DNA from: Asterochloris sp. CNOR1
Lineage: Eukaryota; Chlorophyta; Trebouxiophyceae; Trebouxiales; Trebouxiaceae
Direction of reading: 5' to 3'
Assembly: GCA_963969365.1 (NCBI GenBank)
Contig: OZ017748.1
Span: forward strand, 4,151,001 to 4,215,000
Length of the DNA: 64,000 nt
The translations under genes were made by a program, and so were the position numbers. A model generated the notes under the pieces. It did not search any database and was not told the origin of the DNA. It saw only the letters and a list, made by a program, of their open reading frames with translations. Numbering within the stretch: position 1 is the first letter of the stretch; the number at the start of each line of letters is the position of its first letter. Positions 11,101 through 21,300 of the stretch are shown here, in pieces.

Positions 11101-11661
11101 ATGTGGTCATGCAGCAAGGTACTCCGGTGATGGCAGCATCACTCTGGCAACCAATTTATCATGTTGGGTATGTCAAGGTGCGTGTGGGCTGCGGATGCGC
11201 ATGGAATTCTGTTTTGCTTATCTAGGCTCAACGCTGTGGGGAGTGATGCAACCCGCAATATAGGAACTTGGGTGCAGGAACTAGGTACAGCAGGCCTCGT
11301 CTCCCTTGCGCTGCGACAGGTGAGCGTGCATGCCTGGGGACGTTCAAATGTGATGAGCCAGCAGCTACCCTGTAAGCATACACCAGAGAACCAGGCTTGC
11401 TTACACCCTAAGCAGGGGTCCTGGCTCCAGCGTGGGTGGGCCATGCCCCTTCATGCACGCCACGGCTCCCTTGCTTCTGCTATGTGGTCGTGTCCACCCT
11501 GGGTCTGGTAGTGATGCTGTCAAGCTGCGCTGACAAGCAGGTGTGTGTGCCCGCAGGAGGTGGGCTTCTGCCACATGCGCATCGTGGAGGGCGTCAACTC
11601 GCGTCTGCAGCTGTCAGGCCTGCTGGCCAAGCTGTGCCAAGCTGCCATCAGGAGTCGGTGA
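5114..11661 (+). CDS. RFC2: Replication factor C subunit 2 (clamp-loader AAA+ ATPase)
   Basis: Nine exons join in phase: 5114-5212, 6110-6220, 6899-7005, 7401-7502, 8316-8511, 9303-9383, 10323-10406, 10701-10859, 11557-11661. They give 347 residues (human RFC2 is 354). Motifs in order: VEKYRP box at the start of exon 2; Walker A GPPGTGKT at 71-78; [12 protein letters not shown]; Walker B DEAD at 136-139 followed by [15 protein letters not shown]; the SRC arginine-finger motif at 178-180; [11 protein letters not shown]; a C-terminal collar domain ending [18 protein letters not shown]. The product is a small subunit of the RFC pentamer that loads PCNA onto primed DNA. Match to RFC2 rather than RFC3/4/5 is strong along the full length. 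Coding sequence is only about a sixth of the gene, and introns of 300-940 bases are full of decayed exon-boundary copies. Confidence 0.96.
5620..6040 (+). repeat. Four decayed copies of the RFC2 exon 2 start
   Basis: The real exon begins at 6110 after CAG with GTGGAAAAGTACCGCCCCCA. Similar phrases after CAG occur at 5626, 5761, 5884 and about 6005, spaced 135, 123, 121 and 105 bases. The 5884 copy keeps most of the exon start (GTGGAGAAGTATGGGCCCCA) and is still readable as [11 protein letters not shown]. The copies also share upstream pyrimidine and TGCCTG-rich sequence. Confidence 0.85.
6620..6870. repeat. Degenerate ~110-bp direct repeats in RFC2 intron 2
   Basis: Two clear units share GCACAGGC(T/C)GGGGA near the start, ACACAGCAAA in the middle, then GGCTG(C/G)CCCCCC and CTCCAGCATCAAGCAGC at the end. 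A third partial unit lies to the left. Confidence 0.7.
7140..7170 (+). repeat. Decayed copy of the RFC2 exon 3 end with donor
   Basis: Exon 3 ends at 7005 with GAGCTGAATGCCTCGGATGA followed by CAG|GTGCG. About 160 bases downstream GAGCTGAACGCCTCAGATGA followed by CAG|GTCAG recurs, so the intron contains a second apparent exon end and donor. Confidence 0.85.
7560..8300 (+). repeat. Ladder of five decayed copies of RFC2 exon 5
   Basis: Real exon 5 starts at 8316 after TGCAG with CATGACCAGCGGCGCCCAGC. Related starts after an AG occur at about 7563, 7805, 7887, 8057 and 8204. The 7563 copy matches more than 60 bases of the exon, including the later phrase that in the exon reads GCTGGCCTGCAACACC. 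The 7887 copy keeps the spacing through GAGATGGAATGC. The 8204 copy includes the TTTGCGCTGGCCTGCA phrase. None is open over the whole exon length in the RFC2 frame. Confidence 0.88.
10100..10322 (+). repeat. Decayed copies of the RFC2 exon 7 start
   Basis: Exon 7 starts at 10323 after CTGCAG with GCCACTGTCAGC. CAGGCCRTG- or CAGGCCACT-like starts recur at about 10110, 10169, 10233 and 10284 in the preceding intron. The matches are short, so this ladder is weaker than those of exons 2 and 5. Confidence 0.5.
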
Positions 11662-12174
11662 TGGCTATGTCCACGGCTGCTGCAGATTTTAGACCCCCTG
11701 AGACCTGGCGCCAACATTCTGAAATAAATCATTCTGAAATAGTCTGAAAGGATCCATGAGGACAGAGGGCAATCATGGGAGCTGTGATCTCTAAGTGGCC
11801 ATGTTCCCTTCAGAGCTTGACAACGCAAAGCTCAACTTCTGGCCACTGTGTCTCTGCAAGCGACAGTGTGAATGCCTCTCATATTTGGCAGGGCTGAGGC
11901 CCATGATGATCAGAGTTGACGTCCCAAGGGCTACACACTTGAAGCGAACAGCTAATGTTCGGTTGACGACCAGGGCATTGCAGAGCGGATGCTATCAGGC
12001 GTTGGGTGGTAAACCAGGTGTGCCCACCGCTAGCGAATCTCCAAGCTCAGTACCGGCGCTGCAGCACCGAAGACAGCAGCACCCAATCACACTGTGTCAA
12101 GAGGCACGAAACTGTTTAGTGCCTGCAGTTGCACGAAGGCCCCCTAGAACCCCAGACTGTGAGAAAGGGCCCAG
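11662..12174. other. Intergenic region RFC2-CDF
   Basis: About 510 bases lie between the RFC2 stop and the first candidate CDF start. They should hold the RFC2 3' UTR and the CDF promoter and 5' UTR. Nothing else was recognised. Confidence 0.5.
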
Positions 12175-15094
12175 ATGTCCACCTCAGAAACAGGCATGGA
12201 CAGTCCTGCTCCCCAAGATACAGCACAGGCGTTTGAGAGGGCCACCTCTTCCAATGTGGTCATCAAAAACATGCCTCACTCTGCAAAGATGGCCAGCAGG
12301 AACAAGTTTGCCATGAACTTATCCTGGTGGGCTCTCAAGAACGTCACATTGGCATGTTGCTCCAGGCAACTTGCTGGAGCACATCTGTCCATGTCCATTG
12401 CTGGCTGCAGGGCTGTGAACATCCTGTTGTTCATAGCAAAGGTTGTCGCCTTTGCCCTGAGCAGATCCTTCTCCGTGCTGGCTTCAGCCGCAGACTCTTT
12501 TGTAGATCTGAGCTCTCAGGTGCAAGTCTGGCACTGCTATCTCTCAAGCTGGGGGCCTGCACCTGAATGCATTGCATCCTTGAGGGCTCCACCTGCAGGC
12601 TGTGCTTGCACTAGCGATCTGGCGCATGCACAAGGAGGACCTCAAATACCCCATCGGAAGGACTCGCCTGGAGACAGTTGCCGTGATCATCTGTGCAGGT
12701 GGGTCTCTAAGAAGAGCACTGCATCGATGTGGTCCGTGGTGTACTGCGTATCAATTCCCAAGGGTGAACCAACATCATGTTCCTGTGTTGCAGTCATCAT
12801 GTCCATTGCCACTGTTGAGGTCATCCATGAAGCAATACAGGCCCTGGTTGATGGCCTGGCTCATGGTGAGTCCAAGGACCATGCTGTGCTCTGCTCGTGC
12901 TAGCTGCATATGCCATGTTCTGCCGCTCTTGCGAGCTGCATCCTTGGCACCCTATATGAGGTAATCAAGCAAAAATGTTGGGGTATGCCAAGTCGTGAGG
13001 TAGCCCATGAGCCCCGTCAGTAACCAGAGTCACAGCTCCCCTTTGCTTGTGCACAAGAAACGTGCTCAAGGTAGAGGCAGTCCCTCAGGGAACTGTTTCA
13101 TGTGTACAGGTAACAAGCCAAACCTGGACGCCTCGGCCTTGACTTATGCCATTCTTGGTGTGGCGGTTGGGCTCAAAGTGGGGCTGTACTTGGTCTGTGT
13201 TACCCTGAGGAGGGAGTCAGACACCATGATGGCCTTGGCAGAGGACCATCTCAATGACATCTTCAGCAATTGTGAGCTGCTCTACTAACCCCTCCACCCT
13301 GATCAGCTGGTCGCAGCTGGTGCCATCTTCAGCAGAAGCATTGCGCTTGGACAGCGCCTGGCCTGCCTCAGCCTGCCTCACCTCCTTCTGACGCAGCAGC
13401 TTGAAATGGCATGCGGGCCGGATAACTTGTCTTGGCTGCATATGGCAAAAGAGGCACACCAACCACTTACAGTGCTCATCCTGAATTGCCAGAGGGGCTG
13501 ACATCAGCCTGGTGTTTTGCAGTGGTGGCCATTTTTGGCGCAGCCCTTGCCTCCAATGTCCGTAAAGTCTGGTGGATTGACCCAGCAGGCGAGTCCAACC
13601 AGCAAGGCTGCCAACTGGACTGGGTCCTTACTTTGTTGCCTCACTCGCTGTGTGTCAATGCAGGGGCTCTTGCCATTTCACTGTACATCATTTACAGCTG
13701 GGTACAGATCACAAGAGGCCAGGTGTGTCTCATTGATGCAGTTGTTTGACCCTTTGCTGCAGGCCAGGTGCCTAGGTCCATCACACCTGTTGCCCAAAGT
13801 CCTTTTCTCAATGCTCATGCAGCCTGTGTGTGATGCTTGCCTCACGCACGTGATGTCTCTGTTGCACCAAACTTGCTGTGTTTTGCCTAGGTTGACAAGA
13901 TACTGGGCAAGACAGCACCCTCCGAGTTCATTGGGGAGGTCCGGAGCCTGGCGCTTGCTCACAGTGACATTCTGCAAGTGGATGCAGTTCGCGCTTACCA
14001 CATTGGCAGCAAGTTCATGGTGAGATCCTCCTGGTTTGCAGCTGACATTCAACCTTGTGCAAGCTGTTGAGCTGTTGGGGGGCCAACAGCTGTTATACAA
14101 CCTTCCTGCAGCCTTGCTTGAAGACTAGGGGCAGCTGAGACTTTGCCCCATGTTGCAAGGGCAGGCCAACACTAGAACCCTAATGACAGAAGCTGTCACA
14201 TGCGCTCCGTTTGCTTGATCAAGACCTCATGCCCATGCATGCTTCTGTCCTCAGCATCGATTCATGTCAGGACCCTGATGCAAGTACGCTGGCTGGCTTC
14301 AATGTCACACAGCCAGTCATATGCAGGTGGAGCTAGAAATCATCCTCCCTGAAGGCATGACGGTCAAAGAGTCTCATGACCTGGCACTTCTCCTGCAACA
14401 CAAGGTGTGCATTCAATGCACACATGGGGTACATTCATGCGTGACACATGCCTGAGCATTAATTGTGCAAGACATACTGCAGTGTTCTTCACATTTGCTC
14501 CATGACAGCTACTGGCTCTGCACCAAGCACGCATTGACACAATTGCTGGCACTGACGGCGCCGCTTGCAGATCTGCTTTTTAATGTGTCACTTTCACAAA
14601 CCTTGCAGGTTGAGGCACTTGCAGAGGTAGAGCGTGCCTTCGTGCATGTTGACTACATACGAAGGGAGGAGCTTGAGCACAAGGTGAGAGGCCTCAGTAG
14701 CAATGCGATCCTGGTTTGTCTCTTTTGTGATGGTGTGCTTTTGCTGCACTGGTCTGCCCCTGCTCTATTTGACCGTCCCATTGCATGACACTACAGGTCG
14801 AGCGGAACCTTGCGTCAGGTGCCAAGGACTTGTTCATGCCACATCAATTGGTAGCTGAGCGGGTGAGTGCACCTGTGTCCTCAGTGCGAGTGAAAATCTG
14901 TGACTGAGCTCTTGCCCATTGCCGTAACTCTAGGTGCCCTTGAGAGTTGCACAACTGTTTCAGGTATGAGTGCAGCATCGTGACTGAGCTCTCGCCCATT
15001 GCCATATTTGTAGGTCCCTTTGAGAGCGGCACAACGTGCTGATGACCTCATCTTGGCTAGCAGACAGTCGCAGTCCAGCCCTACGAGTGTTTGA
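12175..15094 (+). CDS. CDF/MTP-family metal (probably Mn) transporter
   Basis: Eleven exons join in phase: 12175-12326, 12411-12519, 12599-12698, 12794-12865, 13110-13271, 13523-13588, 13664-13722, 13891-14019, 14327-14404, 14609-14683, 14797-14862 plus the last, 15014-15094 (twelve in all), giving 382 residues. Transmembrane helix 2 carries DSFVD (79-83) and helix 5 carries DHLND (190-194); this DxxxD pair is the signature of the Mn-CDF group (plant MTP8-11). Between them lie KYPIGRTRLETVAVII and several hydrophobic helices. The cytosolic C-terminal domain contains VDAVRAYHIG, VELEIILPEG and ERAFVHVDY. It should export Mn(II) from the cytosol by proton antiport into an organelle such as Golgi or vacuole. 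One intron has a GC donor at 13589. The start at 12175 is the first Met in frame, and residues 1-45 are poorly conserved. Confidence 0.9.
13589..13590 (+). other. GC-AG intron donor in the CDF gene
   Basis: The exon ends GCAG at 13588 and the intron starts GCGAGT. Only this junction keeps the frame from WIDPAG into ALAISLYIIY. Confidence 0.75.
14925..14960 (+). repeat. Decayed copy of the last CDF exon start and its acceptor region
   Basis: The last exon starts at 15014 after TTGTAG with GTCCCTTTGAGAGCGGCACA. About 83 bases earlier CTCTAG is followed by GTGCCCTTGAGAGTTGCACA. The 50 bases before both copies also match (TGTGACTGAGCTCTTGCCCA against CGTGACTGAGCTCTCGCCCA), so the duplicated unit spans intron and exon. 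Confidence 0.85.
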
Positions 15095-15118
15095 GAAAGC
15101 TGTCAGCTCTGTAGAGCT

Positions 15119-15123
15119 TGTAA
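15119..15123 (+). terminator. TGTAA polyadenylation motif after the CDF gene
   Basis: TGTAA lies 25 bases after the stop codon. TGTAA is the established green-algal poly(A) signal; the assignment is by motif and position only. Confidence 0.4.
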
Positions 15124-15390
15124 CAGGTACGTGATGATGTGAGCTGGGGTGTCTGAAGCAATGTCAGATTTGGCATGTCGCCAGCTGTCGTCTTGTGTCG
15201 CCCATTTGAGCAGCACAGGCAAGGCAAGAGTCTGAGATAGACGCTGGCTACAGTACACACTACATGCAGTGTCTTTTCATGACAGCAGCACATGCCCTTC
15301 CATTTTGCAGGCTGTGATGTTGAGCGGTCCACATCGGCGCCACCGTGAAGGTCAGGCACAGCAGGCGCACCTGCCATCAACAGCAGCCTA

Positions 15391-18300
15391 ATGGCCATCT
15401 TCAGGACCTACACGCCACTGTTCTGGCCCCTGTGTCTGGCTGTGAGCAGGACCATGCGGGGCGCCTCGCTTATGGCAATGCAGGGAGCACCCTTGCTGCC
15501 AAAGACCTGGCGGCCATTGTGGTACAGGCAGCCTTCCATCAAGCCCTTGGCGCATTTGCGCTCCAGTGGCATGTGGCAGGGCCTGTGTGGTGACAGAGCC
15601 TATGCGGGGGGCCTCAAAGCCAGCCACCGTGCCAGACCTCTTTCAGTATTCTCAGACAGGAATTTTCGTCCTTTACTCAGACTACCACCGCCTGTCTGCC
15701 CTGACCGCTCAAGGACGCTCTGCTGGCATGTGTACAGGCGACGCATGCAGATTCACTGCTTGATTTTAAGCTCTTGACTTGGATAAAAGGAAAAGATCTT
15801 GACCTAGGGCTCCCCTGCCTTCCAGCTGCTCCCGTGGTTGTCATGCACGGAGCAGGGTATGCCAGGTCTCAAATGCATGTAATTGCATTCACATCTTATC
15901 CTGCGCACCCCAGTGTTCGCGCTCATCGATCAGGGCAGCTCAGGGACCGGCAGGCCTTGCAGAGCCAGCATCTGCTGCAGTCCAGATCTGCTCTCGGGCA
16001 GCAACTCCCCCATGGGCAGGCCTCCCCATGCAGCCAAGGACGCAGCTCCCACATCACATGCGCCACTGCTAATGTAGAGGCTCCAACAGACAAAACCCCG
16101 GTCCACCTCAGAACAGTTGATGATGCTACCTGGGACGCCAAATGTGGGCTGCATGGCTAGCAATGCCTGATGCACATCACAGACCCAGCTTGGGGCAGTG
16201 TGCAGCAGCCAGCACATCAGGGCACATGCCATGCAACTGCAGTCAAGTCTCCTTACTTGGTCGAATGCACCTGCAATGCAGCGACTGTGCCAAGTTCTGT
16301 TTTGCCTGGTTGCAGATGGTGACAGCTATGGCACCCTGCAGTATGGGCTGGCAGCCCTGCAGGGCCCTCGGGAAAGCATGGAGGATTACGCAACAGTGGT
16401 GCCGCGGGGGCGCTGCGGCTTTCTCTATGCAGGCAAGCTCGCGTCTGATGCTGCTGTTTCAGGGGAAGCACTGCGTGTAGGTGTGGCCTGCACTTCCCAC
16501 AAAGCGGGAAAGCTCAGTGCTGATGCCGCCAGTCAATGGAGCACGTGCCATTGCATTGGTAGCAGTCAGACTCTGAATGCAGCTGTTGGCCCTTGTGGTG
16601 CTATGGGGTACTGTGGCTCCCTCTCTTCAGGAATGGCTGGCTCTGGTGCTGCTGGAGTCAGCAGCAGGCATGCAGGGCACTAACCCCATGCAGGCAGTAG
16701 TGGCCATGTTTGTATGACACACAGCTGTGGTGCTGCCGTGGGCTGCAGCTTCCTGTGTAACAGCAACTAGACGCTGCTAGTCTGTGGCAGAGCACCTGGT
16801 ACCTGCCGCACAGGCAGCAGCATGCCCAGTTTGCAGGTTGGCGCCTGGGTCCTGCTCTTGCATGCAGAAGGCTTTTGCATGGGGCTGGGCAGCAAGGAGG
16901 GCCATGGTCTGATGCATGCCAGCTGCAATGCTGCTGCGTATGGCACTGCGGGCAGCTTTTGGAAGAGTGGGGTAGCTATGCTGCACAGCGTCGCTGCCCC
17001 TGCAGCCAGCCACATGCTCGGACTGGGAAACCCTGTGCTACGAAAGCTGCACGCAAACAGCTGGCAATGGAGGCCCATGGGCTAGGCTGTGTCATGCCCT
17101 GCAGGTGCCTATGGGCACAGTGGAAGGGCATATCAGCGCGCATGCCGCCCTGCCTGACCTGCATCGACTCGAGCTTTGCAGGTGGACTGCACAGCCACTG
17201 AGGGCACTTTTTTGCTGCGCAGCCTAAATGCAGGCAGGAGATGCAAATGCAAGGCACGCCTCTGATCCACCAGGCTGTGCCATGCCGTGCAGGCGTCTGT
17301 GGGTGCTGTGCCATGCACACACCTGCACCCCCTGCCTGACTTGCGCTGATATAAGCTTTGCAGCAGCACTGCAAAGGCACTGGAGGCCCCTCTGCACTGG
17401 CACAAAACACAGGCAGGCATGAGACGCACTCGCCCTAGTATTGGCTGTGCCGCGCCCTGCAGGCGTCTTTGATGGGCATGGAGGCCACCTGGCAGCTGAC
17501 TACCTGAGCCAGCACCTGTACCAGACGGTATCTGACTGCATCGATGAGGACACATACGGGACGGAATGCTCTGTCACAGGTCAGTTCTGCAGCGAACGGC
17601 CAGGGCCGATGGCGCTTTGCCTGGTTGCGCAGCCTTGGATGATCTGCACAGCACTGACTGCTCTGCCAGGTGTGCCTCTTCAGCTACGCACACTCCTTGA
17701 ATCATGAGGAAGCTGGCTAGATGTGCACCATGGGGAACGCTGTGCTGTGAAGTCCTACAACGCACGCAGCATTCTTGAAGCAGCACCTGTCTGTGCTGCG
17801 TATGATGATGGTGCACAAGGGCCTGCCTTCAGGGTTTGTGCAGTTGCCATCAAAGCATAATTTAGCTGGGAAGGGGCCAGCTTGGGTAACAATGCACCCC
17901 TGTGCTGCTGGCCACGTCACTGCTGAGGCAGCCCTTCAGTTGCTGCCCTTCTTGTGCCGCTCACAGCGCCTGGGCAGACCAGGGTCATCATCTGAGCACT
18001 CCTGCAGTCTTCTTCCTGACTGTCTGAGCTGTTGGCTGCCTCTGAGTTGCGCACTTGCAAGTGCTGCCTCATGCAGCTGTAACTGGCGCTGGGGCAAGCC
18101 AGCAAGCTAAGACAGGCCTGAAAACTAAATACAGCCTGTTCACATTTTTGTGTGGCCATCCCCGCAGACCACTGCATTTGCTGCCCCACAAACCTAAGAA
18201 AGTCGCCCTCCCTACACAATCTCACTGTTCCTGCAATCCGCAGCACTGGGAGTGGCCGGTGCTGACGCCATGCCATGTGCTGTATCACCATGGCAGGCAC

Positions 18301-21300
18301 ATGCGGTGCGCCTCCAAACCAACAAGCTGTGACCCTCAGTACTCTTTCTTCTTCTAAACCTGCAGCTCTGAAACACAGCTATGCTGCTCTTCCCTTGTTG
18401 CTTTGGGGAACATCTGATAGTGGACCTTCATCATCGTGCAGTGCTGTGCCGCTCTTGCCCCGGCGGAACATGTGTGCCATGCCAGTGCAGACCAAGGCGC
18501 TGGACATGCTCTCTGTCAAGCCCATGCGTTGTACCATGCTATGCTGCTGACATCTCTCCCATCTGCTGCTTCTGCAGCAGGCAGCACTGAGACCGGGCTG
18601 TCCTGCCGTCACTGCTCTGACGTGAGGCGATGCCAGCTTTGCTGCTGTGCTGCTCCTGACTGCCACCAGACTGGGCCACTCAGCGCTGTCCTGTCGCTGC
18701 CTCTGCAGATCGCAGCGCTGGGACAGGGCTCTGCTGCCCCACGGAGCTCCAACAGGTCATGCGGGAAACCTTCAAAACCGCTGACGCCGAGCTCCTCAAG
18801 TGGCTGACAGGTGCGAGCACTGGGCCGGCAGGGCAGCCTCATGTCGGGGCCTCTGCTGACCAACCCTTGGCTCAGGGGCTGCGTCTCTGACCAGGCAGCC
18901 CTTTGGTGGCTGCTGTCAAACAAGAAAGCCTGTGGTCGGGGGCAACTTGTGGTGGCAGTGGCCAGCCAACCTGAAGCAGGCCCCTCCCTTGGAAGCGCCA
19001 CTTTGGTGGCGGGGGGTTGGTGCAGAGCACAGCGGCCACAGATGAGGCCTGTGTGTGTGCTTCCATGGCTTGTGCAATCCACAAATTTGGCTGCGGTGCT
19101 GGCTGGTTCCCTCCTGAAGGAGGAGCAGCAGTGAGGAGGCAAGTGGGCCTCCCCTTCCACACAAGAGCACTGCCAAGTGACCCTGCCAGCCTGCGTGAGA
19201 CAGTGGAGCAGGCAACAGACAGGAGCCACAGCTGCAGGGCTTATGATCATTTCCTGCAGAAGACAACCTGCAGTCGAGGAGTTCATATGCCTCCCTTTGT
19301 ATGCAAGAGCATGGTGGGCTGACCCATATCCTGCTGTGGAGTGCCGCAGGCTGCAGAGCAGATGAGGTGCCCCTGCAGCAGGTGCTAGAACTCAGTCACA
19401 TTTAAAGGTCACTGGCCCTGCTGAGATGGCGCGGCAGATCAGAGGGCGACTGCAGTAGGCACCACCGCCACAGCTGTGGTATCTCACCTGCGAGCCCCGC
19501 GCCTCCACCTATTGAGTGAGAGCTGCTCTGCTCACGCTGCAGAGGTGAACAGCTGGTGCCAATGGCTGCAGTGGTGATGATTGAATCTGCGAGTCATGTG
19601 GCCCCCACTCCTTGCTGAGCGCTGCTCTGCTCACGCTGCAGAGGACAACACAGCAGATCAGGGGGCTGCTGCAGCCGATGCAATGGTCATGGCGGTGATG
19701 AGTTAAGTTTTGCAATCCATGTACGCTTCACTCATTGTCGAGCGCAGCTCTGCCCACCCTGCAGAGGACAGTGGAGCAGATGATGAGGCTGCTGCAGCTG
19801 GTGCGACAGCCACAGTGGTGATGGTGCGCCAGGACAGAGTGGTGGTTGCCAACGTGGGGGACTCGAGGGCGGTGCTGTGCCGCGAGGGGCGGGCGATGGA
19901 CCTTTCCACAGAGCACAGGTGAGGCCAGGGCACACTTCGAGAGCTCTCACAGAGCGGCCTGCATCTGGCTGCTCAGGTTGATGTCGGGGCGGCGCTGTGA
20001 GTAAAGATCCAAGATTGTGCTTGCTGGCGTGGGGCAAGTAGAAGAGGCCGCTACTGTCTGCCCTTGCTGCAGGGGGACTTGCTGCAGGGGGACCTGGCTG
20101 CTGCAGGAACGCTTTGGCTGCGGCATGCTGCATGCAACCCAGCAGCTGGCTTTGGCATTGCAGTGCAGCTTCTTCACAAGCCTCGACGCCCTTGCCGCAG
20201 AGTCTATGACCAGGGCGCCCAACTGTCACGGCATAGATGACACCATCTGCTGAGGAAGTGACTGCATGCCGCATTGCAGGCGTCTCCTGTACAGCTCAAT
20301 GGTGCAGGGTGTACGGCAGGGGCATGTCTGTCAAGGCAGAAATTAAGCAGTGGGAGGGCAGTTATACACTGCCGCCCTGTCCTTGTCTCGAACCTGCATG
20401 CTGCAGCGCGATTCCTGCTGCTGCATGGCGTAGGCAGCACAATGGCGGGGAAGAAAGGAGGCTGGCCAGCAGCTGGCTCTTCACATTGCAATGCAGCCTG
20501 CTCACCAGTTTTTGCAAGATCCATGGCAAGGGCAAGATTGTGCCGCACACAGCAATACCTGCAGCCTATCAGGCTTGAGGCACAATGCAGCTATGAATAA
20601 AGGAAGGGCAGAGAAACCCTAAGCCCTAACCCTGCCCAAAGGGAGGCTTGTGTCCCTGCTAATCTCAGCCTTGCCTTCACGTCTGCTGCAGAGTGTATGG
20701 CAAGGGCAAGTCTGTGGAGGCAGAGAAGAAGAGGATAGAGGACGTGGGTGGCTGGGTGGAGGACGGGCGAGTGTGCGACGTGCTGGCCGTCACGCGCTCG
20801 TTTGGAGACAGAGAGTTCAAGGGGGAGGGCCTCCAAACTCTGCTCAAGAAGGGAGTTGCGTGAGTTCTGGTTTTGAGTGCATTCACTGCTAAGCTGCCGG
20901 GCATGCCATGACCGTGTCACATAGAGCAGGTGGGGCTACCAATGGTAGCCAGGCAGGGTGTCACGCATCTTTGGAGGTTGCCTGCGCCCTTGATCAGAGA
21001 CATAAAGAGTAAAGAGGCCTCCAAACCCTCTGCTCAAGAACAGAGCTTCGCGTGAGTGTCCATCTGCTTCGCTTGTGGTCACTTCACGTGGGGTGTAGGA
21101 TGGCGGCCTTGCACCTGACCAGCAAGCTTCACAAGGGCAGTCTGCAAGGAGCGCTGTCAAGGGTGACTTCCACTGTTGCCTTTGTGACAGCTCCTGCACT
21201 TGCCTGACCTGCAGCAGACCTTGTGTTGTGGCTTGCTGAGGACGCCTCCTTAAGAGGCTCAGGCAGCTTTTGGAGAACACCTCATGCAACAGGCTGAGGC

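Noticed and set aside
12175-12519. Single long first CDF exon without an intron
   Set aside because: The frame is open throughout, but removing 12327-12410 gives LSWAVNILLFIAK, which matches the family's first helix, whereas the unspliced reading inserts 28 unrelated residues.
15345-15593. Plus-strand frame ending [22 protein letters not shown]
   Set aside because: It overlaps the proposed first PPH1 exon in another frame, has no homology I recognise, and its end does not fit the phase of the next exon.
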